Assembly: GCA_045648425.1 (NCBI GenBank)
Contig: JAZRNV010000047.1
Span: 1-31,251, forward strand
Reading direction: 5' to 3'
Length of the DNA: 31,251 bases
DNA from: RGIG2206 sp045648425
GTDB lineage: Bacteria; Bacillota; Clostridia; Oscillospirales; Acutalibacteraceae
Shown here: positions 24,722 to 31,251 of the stretch, piece after piece
Layout: every line of letters begins with the position of its first letter
Position numbering within the stretch: position 1 is the first letter of the stretch
The notes under the pieces: generated by a model
The model's input: the letters and a program-made list of their open reading frames with translations, nothing else
Databases searched by the model: none
Told to the model about the DNA's origin: nothing
Translations under genes and position numbers: made by a program

Positions 24722-25189
24722 ATGCTTATGGTTCTTAAAAGATTGTTAAAAAAGAGTGAAGCAGCATTTAAGGTTGATGAGCCTGACATTGAGTTGACTG
24801 TTTCAGTATCTGAATGTCTTAAGCAATTAAAATCTGCCAACATTAATTACAACAAGGTTTGTAGAGGATATGTTGTGTTCTCGGCAAATCTTTTCGGCGG
24901 TTTAGATCTGATGGTTGGGTTGCACTACAAAGGCGCTTTTGTTGAATATATTGAGATTTTTAGGCCCATTGAGCAATACAATTTGCCTGATTATGATATT
25001 AACAAATCCTTTTCTGAAATACACGATGCAATAGTTTCTGTTTACGGAAAGCCCAGTGCCGAAAAGCCGAAATATGCGGATGGATTTCCTTCTGAAAGAT
25101 GGATTGGCAGAAATTACGTAATTGACCACTATGTTTTTGACAGATTTGGTCCTGAGGAGCACACGCATTTTATATTTGCCCACCCATAA
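24722..25189 (+). CDS. Hypothetical protein (array gene 3)
   Basis: A 155-residue protein of no family known to me. Unlike the other two array genes it has no signal peptide or membrane segment, so it should be cytoplasmic. A basic start MLMVLKRLLKK is followed by an alpha/beta-looking body with DLMVGLHYKGAFVEYIEIFRP, and the protein ends in RFGPEEHTHFIFAHP, with two histidines in the HTH run that could be functional. Size and isolation would suit an immunity or antitoxin-like protein, but nothing proves it. GGCGGTGATT precedes ATG 24722; a second ATG follows two codons later. It is the last gene of the array, and a bidirectional terminator follows. Confidence 0.8.
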   Translation: MLMVLKRLLKKSEAAFKVDEPDIELTVSVSECLKQLKSANINYNKVCRGYVVFSANLFGGLDLMVGLHYKGAFVEYIEIFRPIEQYNLPDYDINKSFSEIHDAIVSVYGKPSAEKPKYADGFPSERWIGRNYVIDHYVFDRFGPEEHTHFIFAHP

Positions 25190-25192
25190 GAC

Positions 25193-25224
25193 AAAAGGCT
25201 ATGACGGTTGTCATATCCTTTTAA
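25193..25224. terminator. Bidirectional terminator between array gene 3 and the MATE gene
   Basis: AAAAGG-ct-ATGAC, loop GGTT, GTCAT-at-CCTTTT: an 11-bp stem with an internal 2-nt mismatch. A T-run follows on both strands (CCTTTTAATTT on plus, CCTTTTGTC on minus). It lies between two convergent genes. Confidence 0.75.
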
Positions 25225-25225
25225 T

Positions 25226-26590
25226 TTATTCGGTTACTGCATTTCGTACAAGTTTATCCTTGCTTATTCCATACATCACGAGCATTACCGCTACACAAAT
25301 AGTCCAAGATATAGGATAGGTCAAAAATAACCAATCAAGGGTATGGAATAACGGTAATTTAAACAAGGTCATTATAAACACAATTCTTATTCCGCAAACG
25401 CCCACAACGGTGATTATCATCGTATGCAAGGACTTGCCCATTCCACGAAGCATTCCTGCCATAGTTTCCATCATTCCGCAAATAAAATATGTTAGGCAAA
25501 TAACCGTCATTCGCTGAATGCCGAACTGAACAGCATCTGCCGAATCGGTGATATAGAATGAGAGCAGCGGTGCTTTAAACAGATACGCCAAGCCGCCTGA
25601 CAAAGCGCCTGAAATGAACGCACAAGCAAGGCAGGTGCGCAGTATTTTTGACAAACGCTTGTAGTTTTTTGCACCAATATTTTGACCTGTGAAATTAAGG
25701 GCTGTTTGACTAAACGAATTCATTATAACATATATAAAGCCCTCTATATTAGCACCCGCGGCATTACCGGACACAGCCGCCGCACCGAAAGAGTTGATTG
25801 ATGATTGAATAAGTACGTTTGATAAAGCAAAAACCGACGACTGAATTCCGGCGGGCATACCGACAGTGAGTATCTTTTTTAAGGGGCCAAGGTAAATGCG
25901 TAATGATTTGGGTTCTAATCGGCAGGCATCCTCACGTTGCATAAGGGTATAAATAACCAATACAGCGGATAATGCCTGGCTGATAGCGGTAGCAAGAGCA
26001 ACGCCAGCAACATCCATATGGAAAAGAGTAACAAACACCACATTCAGCACAACATTAACTACCCCTGCCATGCTAAGAATATAAAGAGGAGACTTGCTAT
26101 CCCCTGCCGCACGAAGTAAAGAAGCACTGAAATTATATATCATATTAAAAAATGCGCCGCAAAAATATATCTTTAAATAGGTTGCCGACAGGTCAATAAT
26201 CTCGTTAGGGGTGCCCATCCATAACAATATGCTTTTAGACATAACCAGACCTATCGTTCCCACCAGCACACCGGCTATTGCAGAAACAGGAACGGTTGTA
26301 TGCACTACCTTATGCACCCTATTGTAATCACCCGAGCCCACCGCCTGAGCCATAGTAACACCGGCGCCGGATGAAAAGCCCACGAAAAAGTTAACTATAA
26401 GATGTGAAAGCGAGGAGGTTGCACCAACCGCCGCAACAGAATTACTGCCGCAAAACCGACCAACCACAACAAGGTCGGCCGCATTAAAAAGCAGTTGCAA
26501 AAGGCTTGTAATAATAATAGGAACAGTGTAAGTGATAACGTTTTTGAGCAACGGGCCGTTACACATATCGATAGTACTTGCACGCCTCAT
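25226..26590 (-). CDS. MATE family efflux transporter
   Basis: A multidrug/toxin extrusion antiporter in the cytoplasmic membrane, exchanging substrates for Na+ or H+. The 454-residue protein has about 12 hydrophobic segments in two halves. The opening is typical (DMCNGPLLKNVITYTVPIIITSLL), as are the ADLVVVGRFCGSNSVAAVGATSS block and the matching NFTGQNIGAKNYKR in the second half. The substrate is unknown. GGAGGTG lies just before ATG 26590, with a promoter at 26619-26647. The gene is convergent with the small-gene array and divergent from the VanZ-like gene. Confidence 0.95.
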   Translation of the reverse strand: MRRASTIDMCNGPLLKNVITYTVPIIITSLLQLLFNAADLVVVGRFCGSNSVAAVGATSSLSHLIVNFFVGFSSGAGVTMAQAVGSGDYNRVHKVVHTTVPVSAIAGVLVGTIGLVMSKSILLWMGTPNEIIDLSATYLKIYFCGAFFNMIYNFSASLLRAAGDSKSPLYILSMAGVVNVVLNVVFVTLFHMDVAGVALATAISQALSAVLVIYTLMQREDACRLEPKSLRIYLGPLKKILTVGMPAGIQSSVFALSNVLIQSSINSFGAAAVSGNAAGANIEGFIYVIMNSFSQTALNFTGQNIGAKNYKRLSKILRTCLACAFISGALSGGLAYLFKAPLLSFYITDSADAVQFGIQRMTVICLTYFICGMMETMAGMLRGMGKSLHTMIITVVGVCGIRIVFIMTLFKLPLFHTLDWLFLTYPISWTICVAVMLVMYGISKDKLVRNAVTE

Positions 26591-26618
26591 AACAACACCT
26601 CCGCAACAAGTTTAATAC

Positions 26619-26647
26619 ATTGTACGCCTTCCGCAAAATAATTGCAA
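26619..26647 (-). promoter_or_regulatory. Sigma-A promoter of the MATE gene
   Basis: Minus strand: TTGCAA, 17-bp spacer, TACAAT, about 30 nt before the start codon. Confidence 0.75.
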
Positions 26648-26704
26648 GTATTTTTGAAAACATTAATTGTTTTTTAGACAAGTAGTTTTGCCGCTATATG
26701 AAGA

Positions 26705-26733
26705 TTGATATTTTTTCTGAAAGATGCTATATT
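26705..26733 (+). promoter_or_regulatory. Promoter of the VanZ-like gene
   Basis: TTGATA, 17-bp spacer, TATATT, with TGC before the -10 (extended). The predicted start is within about 15 nt of the start codon, so the leader is short. The upstream ATG at 26698 lies before the promoter and cannot be used. Confidence 0.65.
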
Positions 26734-26754
26734 GTAGATAACCGAGGTGAGGTT

Positions 26755-27465
26755 ATGAAAGCAAACAATTTTAAATTTGCGATTTTATTATACGTTTTTT
26801 CGGGCATCGGCCTTGTTTATTATTTATTTTCAAGCTTTAGCGGTTTGCTTGTGCTTGCACCCATATTAAGGATGATGCTGTTGGTTGTCCTTTGTATTTG
26901 TGCTTATTTTGGCAGTGTAAACATCAGCAAAACATCAAAAACGCCGCAAAAAATAATGAAAGCAACCTTTTGCGCATTCTTTTTGTTGTATCTATGGTTT
27001 CTTATTACTCTGGTATGTTTTGACAGCTATTTCGGCAGAGTTGGCTTTGACCGATTGTCAAAATGGAATTTGCAATCGTTAAAAGATTATTTTAAAAACT
27101 CCTTCAACATCATTCCTTTTAAAACCATATTACGATTCGTATTAGCCCCGTTCAACAACTCTGATATTTCTGCAAAGGCAATAATTACAAATTTATTAGG
27201 CAATTTAGCGGCGTTCTCTCCTTTTGCGTTTTTCTTGCCCTTACTGTTTAAGAAACTAAATAAATTCGGCAATTTTGTAATGGCTATGATTGCAATTGTC
27301 ACAGTGGTGGAACTATTACAGTTTGCTCTGCTTACGGGTTGTTGTGATATAGACGATTTAATTTTGAACGTAGGCGGAGCCGTAATTTTATTTTTATTAT
27401 TAAAAATCAATACAATCGATAACTTTGTTAAGCGATTTACCAAGTGTAAAGCAAAAGAGGAGTGA
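26755..27465 (+). CDS. VanZ-like membrane protein
   Basis: A 236-residue membrane protein with the VanZ-like domain in its second half: NIIPFKTI, then NLLGNLAAFSPFAFFLPLL, VELLQFALLTGCCDIDDLILNVGGAVI. This is the conserved N-P-F, GN-x-x-F-P and E-x-x-Q-x-x-x-x-G-x-x-D-x-D-D pattern. The first half has two to three extra hydrophobic helices. VanZ proteins give low-level teicoplanin resistance in some settings, but most family members have no known role, and no van genes are nearby. ATG 26755 has GAGGTGAGG upstream. The last codons (CKAKEE) lie inside a 23-bp palindrome shared with the convergent deacetylase gene. Confidence 0.88.
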   Translation: MKANNFKFAILLYVFSGIGLVYYLFSSFSGLLVLAPILRMMLLVVLCICAYFGSVNISKTSKTPQKIMKATFCAFFLLYLWFLITLVCFDSYFGRVGFDRLSKWNLQSLKDYFKNSFNIIPFKTILRFVLAPFNNSDISAKAIITNLLGNLAAFSPFAFFLPLLFKKLNKFGNFVMAMIAIVTVVELLQFALLTGCCDIDDLILNVGGAVILFLLLKINTIDNFVKRFTKCKAKEE

Positions 27466-27493
27466 ACACGTCACTCCTCTTTTGCTTTACACT
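27443..27493. terminator. 23-bp perfect palindrome overlapping both gene ends (bidirectional terminator)
   Basis: Arms 27443-27465 and 27471-27493 are exact inverse complements with a 5-nt loop. Each arm encodes Cys-Lys-Ala-Lys-Glu-Glu and a TGA stop for the gene reading into it. The core AAAAGAGGAGTG...CACTCCTCTTTT is terminator-like in both directions. Confidence 0.8.
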
Positions 27494-28232
27494 GTTTGCC
27501 CCTGTGGTCGATAATGTAACCATCCTTTAAAATAAGATCATCCACCGTCACAAAAGAATAGCCCTCTTTTTCAAGTCGAGCAAGAATTTTATCAAGGGCA
27601 GCGGCTGTGTTTTTTGCTCCGATATGCATTAATATTATAGAACCTGACTGCACATTTTTAAGTGCGGCTTCGGTTATCATATCGACTGTGTAATCGGGTT
27701 TCCAATCAAGAGAATCGCAATCCCACTGAATATAATACATATCCAAATTTTCTATTGCGGCCACGGTCGTATTGTTATATTCACCGTAGGGACCACGATA
27801 TAAAGTTACCTTTTTACCCGTTATGGACTCTATTCGCTTATTGCAATTTACAACATCTTCCTTAAACGTCTGTGTGCTCATATTGTTTAAATGCTTATGA
27901 CTATCGGAATGATTGGCCAACAAGTGACCCGACTCGCTGATTTTTCGCACCTCCTGCGGATACTTATCTACCCACTCACCTACTGCAAAAACCGTTGCAG
28001 GTGCATTGTATTTTTTTAATACAGCAAGCACATCATCAAGGCCGCTGTCATCCCATGCAGCATCAAAGGTGATTGCCACCTGCTTTTTATTGTTTTCAAC
28101 CGAATAGATAGGCAACCTTCGCTCATTGTTTGCTGAAACATAGGTGCCAAAAGCCAGCATCACCATAGCAACCACACTGGCAACACAAAGTAAAAAATTG
28201 ACCTGCTTTGATGAGAGTATAACTATTTTCAA
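27471..28232 (-). CDS. Membrane-anchored polysaccharide deacetylase (PdaB-like)
   Basis: A NodB-fold carbohydrate esterase (CE4), which removes N-acetyl groups from peptidoglycan or related glycans. The 253-residue protein has an N-terminal membrane anchor (VNFLLCVASVVAMVMLAFGTYV). The catalytic motifs follow: TFDAAWDD, the metal-binding HSDSH, RGPYGEYN, DCDSLDW and ILMHIG. Sporulation deacetylase PdaB has this layout, so a cell wall or spore role is plausible. The start is TTG 28232 with AGGGGGTG 6 nt upstream; that ribosome binding site and the start codon lie in a terminator-like hairpin following the AraC gene. It ends in the shared palindrome. Confidence 0.92.
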   Translation of the reverse strand: MKIVILSSKQVNFLLCVASVVAMVMLAFGTYVSANNERRLPIYSVENNKKQVAITFDAAWDDSGLDDVLAVLKKYNAPATVFAVGEWVDKYPQEVRKISESGHLLANHSDSHKHLNNMSTQTFKEDVVNCNKRIESITGKKVTLYRGPYGEYNNTTVAAIENLDMYYIQWDCDSLDWKPDYTVDMITEAALKNVQSGSIILMHIGAKNTAAALDKILARLEKEGYSFVTVDDLILKDGYIIDHRGKQCKAKEE

Positions 28233-28269
28233 AAAAACACCCCCTACCAATTATACAATCGGCAGGGGG
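28231..28269 (-). terminator. AraC-gene terminator overlapping the deacetylase ribosome binding site
   Basis: On the minus strand CCCCCTGCC (28269-28261) pairs with GGTAGGGGG (28248-28240), one mismatch, 12-nt loop containing TATAAT, followed by TG and seven T. The 3' arm is the ribosome binding site of the deacetylase and the T-run holds its TTG start. It could be a terminator, a translational lock, or both. Confidence 0.6.
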
Positions 28270-28275
28270 ATTATA

Positions 28276-29106
28276 TTACGGATTATTTTCGTGGCTTTCG
28301 TTCTGCATTTGAACCGACTTTGGAGCAACACCCATTATACTTTTAAACAATCTTGAAAAATAATATATGTTACTAAAGCCAACCTTTTCAGCTGCTTCTG
28401 TTACGTTACAAAAATGATTGCTAAGCAGTTGATAGGCCTTTTCTATGCGCAATCGGTTACGATACTCAACGGGTGATGACCCGGAATATTCTTTAAACAA
28501 TCGGCGCAGCTGAGACTCGCTCATATCACACATATCTGCCAGCTCGGCAGTAGACATATCAACATTGCAGTTTTGCTCAATAAATGTTACTGCAGGAATA
28601 ATGCGTTCAAAGCCAACAAAGCCCATATTGTGTATGTTGAGCTCATCCAATATATTTGCAATGAGCTCCATCACCAAAGCCGAGCTTCTAAGCTCATTAG
28701 AAAAGGAGCGGTGCATAAAGCATTTATTAATTTCGTCAAAAATTATCTTGTATCCCTTGCCTGCTTTTTTTATAAGCAGCAAGGGTGTATCCGAAATATG
28801 ACGCAAGCTGCCGTCGAGATTGAAAATATCAAAATTAACAAGGGCGTGAACCAACCCTTTTTCTTTTGGTACAAACGAATAGTGCGCTCCCTTGGGTAAA
28901 AAAACCAGGTCGCCCTCTTCAACCTCAAAGCTGCCCGAATCGAATGAATATGTTGCACGGCCTTTTCGAATCATAAAAAAGGCACTGGAAATACGGCCTT
29001 TATCGGTGGGCGGAGAAAATCGGCAGCCCTTTACAGCCACATCAAAAGCTGCAACGTCGCGTAAATAAAACTGGCCGTCGGCAAGAGTGTTCCATTTTTC
29101 AAGCAT
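28276..29106 (-). CDS. AraC family transcriptional regulator
   Basis: A DNA-binding regulator of 276 residues. The N-terminal half is a cupin-type sensing domain with YSFDSGSFEVEEGDLVFLPKGAHYSFVP. The C-terminal ~100 residues carry the two helix-turn-helix motifs: STAELADMCDMSESQLRRLFKEY, then VTEAAEKVGFSNIYYFSRLFKSIMGVAP, the usual AraC end. It is transcribed away from the sugar-acid dehydratase gene from a shared 159-bp gap, so it most likely controls that pathway and responds to its substrate or an intermediate. AGGAGG lies 9 nt before ATG 29106. Confidence 0.93.
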   Translation of the reverse strand: MLEKWNTLADGQFYLRDVAAFDVAVKGCRFSPPTDKGRISSAFFMIRKGRATYSFDSGSFEVEEGDLVFLPKGAHYSFVPKEKGLVHALVNFDIFNLDGSLRHISDTPLLLIKKAGKGYKIIFDEINKCFMHRSFSNELRSSALVMELIANILDELNIHNMGFVGFERIIPAVTFIEQNCNVDMSTAELADMCDMSESQLRRLFKEYSGSSPVEYRNRLRIEKAYQLLSNHFCNVTEAAEKVGFSNIYYFSRLFKSIMGVAPKSVQMQNESHENNP

Positions 29107-29129
29107 ACCCAGTCGCCTCCTATGTTTTC

Positions 29130-29158
29130 AATCTACATTAATTCAAAACAAATGTCAA
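29130..29158 (-). promoter_or_regulatory. Sigma-A promoter of the AraC gene
   Basis: Minus strand: TTGACA, 17-bp spacer, TAGATT, located 24 nt before the start codon. Confidence 0.75.
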
Positions 29159-29173
29159 CCCTGCGTGCGCGTT

Positions 29174-29202
29174 TTGTGCAAAAAAATGCCATACTCTACA
29201 TT
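29174..29202 (+). promoter_or_regulatory. Weak candidate promoter of the sugar-acid operon
   Basis: TTGTGC, 17-bp spacer, TACATT. The -35 is poor, as expected for a promoter that needs an AraC-type activator. The gap also contains two related motifs of the type TTCAAaACAAA...GTCAA (about 29142-29158 and 29202-29221) that could be activator sites. Both assignments are tentative. Confidence 0.35.
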
Positions 29203-29265
29203 CAACAAAACACCGTCAAATGTTACACTCAAAGTGCAGACTTATGCATTAATGGAGTGATACTG

Positions 29266-30456
29266 ATGAAAATTACCGATGTAAAAGTTTACACAATGGA
29301 CTCCTTCCGTATGAACTGGAACTTTGTAAAGGTAGAAACCGACGAAGGCATTTACGGTTGGGGTGAAGCTTCCCTTGGAACCAACGAAATGGCGCTTGAG
29401 GGTATGGTGAATGATCTTAAGCGACTTGTTGTCGGCCGCAACCCTCTTGAAATTGAGCGTATGTGGTTTGAGGTTTACCGCGATATATATTGGAAGGGCG
29501 GCCCTGTGCTTATGTCCGCAATCAGCGCCATTGAAATGGCTATGTGGGATATTGCAGGCAAATTCTACAATTGCCCCGTTTATACCTTCTTCGGCGGCAA
29601 AATGCGAGACGAGGTAAGAATGTATGCCAACGCCTGGTTTGTGGGCGCACGCACACCTGAAGATTTTGCAAAAAAAGCAAAGCACACCGCAGAGCTTGGC
29701 ATAACCGCTATGAAGTGGGACCCATTTGGCTCGTCTCACATGACCATCACAAATGAACAAATGGAAAAAACCATCAATATAGTTGGCGCTGTAAGAGAAG
29801 CCGTCGGTGATAAGGTTGATTTGCTCATCGAGTGCCACGGCAGGTTTAACCCCACCACCGCTTTGCAGATTTCAAGAGAGCTTGAGCAATTTAAGCCATT
29901 CTGCCTTGAAGAGCCCTGCGTACCCGATAACAACGACTCCACTGCATATGTTCGAAATCGCTCAAATATTCCAATTGCAGGCGGCGAGCGTATTTATGGC
30001 AAATACGCCTTCCAAGACTATTTTGACAAAGGTTGCGTTGACCTTGTTCAGCCCGATGTTTTTCACACAGGCGGTCTTTCAGAGGGCAAAAAAATTGCCG
30101 CTATGGCAGAAGCAAGACATATTCCTATCTCTTTTCACAACCCAAGCGGACCCGTATCAAACGCAGCAATTTTGCAACTGGCTGCTACTGTGCCTAACTT
30201 TGTTATTCACGAAATTATGCTTACAGACGGCTCATTCCGCAAAGAGGTTACAAACGAAGAGGTTGTATATTCTAATGGTATGATTAAAATCCCCGATAAG
30301 CCCGGTCTTGGCATTGATGTCAATGAGGATGTTGTGCTTGCACACCCCTATAAGCCACGCAATTTGCGTCACTATGTTGGAACGGTAACTGATATTCGTG
30401 CAGTCGATGACACAATTTATTACTTTAAGGGGCTTGAAAATGAACGCTATTATTAA
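29266..30456 (+). CDS. Sugar-acid dehydratase, D-galactonate dehydratase-like (enolase superfamily)
   Basis: A 396-residue member of the mandelate racemase/muconate lactonising group, predicted to dehydrate an aldonic acid to its 2-keto-3-deoxy form. Aligned by eye with E. coli DgoD, every catalytic position is found at a constant offset of six. H191 (IECHGR) and H291 (FHNPSGP) are the acid/base histidines; E215 (LEEP) and E241 (GGERIYG) are metal ligands. The first ligand is Glu189 where DgoD has Asp. The substrate could be galactonate or a relative. GGAGTGA lies 5 nt before ATG 29266; the longer reading frame into the promoter is not supported. It overlaps the aldolase gene by 17 nt and is divergent from the AraC gene. 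Confidence 0.9.
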   Translation: MKITDVKVYTMDSFRMNWNFVKVETDEGIYGWGEASLGTNEMALEGMVNDLKRLVVGRNPLEIERMWFEVYRDIYWKGGPVLMSAISAIEMAMWDIAGKFYNCPVYTFFGGKMRDEVRMYANAWFVGARTPEDFAKKAKHTAELGITAMKWDPFGSSHMTITNEQMEKTINIVGAVREAVGDKVDLLIECHGRFNPTTALQISRELEQFKPFCLEEPCVPDNNDSTAYVRNRSNIPIAGGERIYGKYAFQDYFDKGCVDLVQPDVFHTGGLSEGKKIAAMAEARHIPISFHNPSGPVSNAAILQLAATVPNFVIHEIMLTDGSFRKEVTNEEVVYSNGMIKIPDKPGLGIDVNEDVVLAHPYKPRNLRHYVGTVTDIRAVDDTIYYFKGLENERYY

Positions 30457-31090
30457 CGAAGGATTAATATGCATATTCAGAGGTATTCCCCGTGAAAAGC
30501 TTGTAGACGCCGCAAAAGCCGTATACAACGGCGGTGTTAGAGTGGTTGAGGTTGCATTTAACCCTGCCGACCCTAATACTGCTAAAACCACTGCAGAATA
30601 TATCAGCACCATTACACGCGAGGTGCCGGGTCTTACCGTCGGTGCAGGCACAGTGGTAAACACCGATTTTGTAAAAGTCGCATACGATGCAGGAGCAAAA
30701 TTCATATTTTCCCCCAACCTTAACGAAAAGGTGGTAAAGCTTACAAAAGAGCTCGGCATGATTTCTATACCCGGTTGCTTTACTCCATCGGAGTGCGCCG
30801 CAGCTTATGATGCGGGTGCCGATATCATTAAACTCTTCCCTATCACCATCAAGGATGTTGATTATGTGAAAGGCATAATGAGGCCGCTGAATTATATTCC
30901 CTTCATCTGTGTAGGCGGCACCAACGAAAACACCATAGAGGCTTTTTTTGAAGCAGGTGCTCTCGGCGTGGGAACAGGAATCTCAATTCTTAAACCCGAA
31001 CTGATTGAAGCAGGCGATTTTGATACAATTACAGAGCTTGCAAAAATTCACGTTGCAAAAGTTAAAGAGTGTCAAAAAAAATACAGATAA
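30440..31090 (+). CDS. 2-dehydro-3-deoxy-phosphogluconate/galactonate aldolase (KDPG/KDPGal aldolase)
   Basis: A class I aldolase of 216 residues that splits KDPG or KDPGal to pyruvate and glyceraldehyde 3-phosphate. Seen: FRGIPREK near the N-terminus, VVEVAFN with the probable catalytic E37, GAGTV, IPGCFTPSE, and IIKLFP with the Schiff-base K131 (E. coli Eda K133). The ATG at 30440 has AAGGGGC upstream and lies inside the end of the dehydratase gene, so the two are coupled. With a galactonate-type dehydratase next door, KDPGal is the likelier substrate. The sugar-acid kinase that this route needs is not in the window and may lie downstream or elsewhere. Confidence 0.92.
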   Translation: MNAIINEGLICIFRGIPREKLVDAAKAVYNGGVRVVEVAFNPADPNTAKTTAEYISTITREVPGLTVGAGTVVNTDFVKVAYDAGAKFIFSPNLNEKVVKLTKELGMISIPGCFTPSECAAAYDAGADIIKLFPITIKDVDYVKGIMRPLNYIPFICVGGTNENTIEAFFEAGALGVGTGISILKPELIEAGDFDTITELAKIHVAKVKECQKKYR

Positions 31091-31121
31091 CAATATTAAA
31101 AGACCCGATTTAAAGGGAGTT

Positions 31122-31160
31122 GCGGTTAGGGATAAACCGCCTAAAAAAGCAAATTTTTGC
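31122..31160 (+). other. Small inverted repeats downstream of the aldolase gene
   Basis: GCGGTT/AACCGC (31122-31127 and 31135-31140) and GCAAA/TTTGC (31149-31153 and 31156-31160) can form two short hairpins. CCGC and GCGG of the pair could also join in an alternative fold. No gene is visible from 31091 to the window end apart from these and the terminator. Confidence 0.4.
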
Positions 31161-31173
31161 GGCCTAATATGTT

Positions 31174-31212
31174 AAAAAGCCACGATACGCGTCAGCGTTA
31201 TCGTGGCTTTTT
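31174..31212 (+). terminator. Strong rho-independent terminator after the aldolase gene
   Basis: AAAAAGCCACGATACGC pairs with GCG-t-TATCGTGGCTTTTT around a GTCA loop: about 17 bp with one bulge or mismatch, flanked by A5 and T5. It should end the dehydratase-aldolase transcript and may act in both directions. Confidence 0.85.
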
Positions 31213-31251
31213 GCCTTTTATTCCACTAAAAATTTATCTTTTTTAGGTGCA

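Noticed and set aside
26698..26754. ATG at 26698 as the VanZ-like start
   Set aside because: It precedes the predicted promoter (26705-26733) and lacks a ribosome binding site; ATG 26755 has one.
26755..27465. Glycopeptide resistance determinant
   Set aside because: VanZ-like domains are common without resistance, and no vanH/A/X or two-component genes are nearby.

Overview
The window looks like a chromosomal segment of a Gram-positive, low-to-moderate GC member of the class Clostridia, probably a gut-type Oscillospirales/Ruminococcaceae relative. The reasons are PolC-type DNA polymerase III, AddAB instead of RecBCD, the MEP isoprenoid genes dxr and ispG, a YlmC/YmxH-type PRC-barrel protein, classical rpsB-to-polC and dnaG-rpoD clusters, strong AGGAGG ribosome binding sites and frequent TTG/GTG starts. 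The taxonomic placement is inference from gene content and style only.

Region 1 (1-22588, all on the minus strand) is conserved housekeeping DNA. In transcription order it contains: a beta-propeller-like hypothetical; addB-addA (recombinational repair); rpmE and yigZ; dgt-dnaG-rpoD-ymxH (dNTP control, replication priming, main sigma factor); then rpsB-tsf, pyrH-frr, uppS-cdsA-dxr-rseP-ispG and the 5' part of polC, which leaves the window at the left edge. Promoters and terminators readable in the sequence divide it into rpsB-tsf, pyrH-frr and a downstream isoprenoid/lipid/protease/polymerase unit fed partly by read-through. The last set links undecaprenyl phosphate and isoprenoid supply (dxr, ispG, uppS) with phospholipid precursor synthesis (cdsA).

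Region 2 (about 22756-25189, plus strand) is accessory and AT-rich. A tRNA-Cys gene with a consensus promoter is followed by three near-identical intergenic repeats of roughly 150-210 bp. Each repeat carries a transcription terminator at its left end and a promoter at its right end, and each is followed by one small unrelated gene: two short lipoproteins and one soluble protein of unknown family. It reads as a tandem array of single-gene units downstream of a tRNA, and it is the most unusual part of the window. No integrase or transposase gene is visible.

Region 3 (25226-31251) holds a MATE exporter, a VanZ-like membrane protein, a membrane-anchored polysaccharide deacetylase, an AraC-type regulator and, divergently, a sugar-acid dehydratase of the enolase superfamily translationally coupled to a KDPG/KDPGal-type aldolase. 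The last three probably form an AraC-controlled sugar-acid catabolic locus that continues past the right edge. The vanZ-like and deacetylase genes converge on a 23-bp perfect palindrome that encodes the same C-terminal CKAKEE in both proteins.
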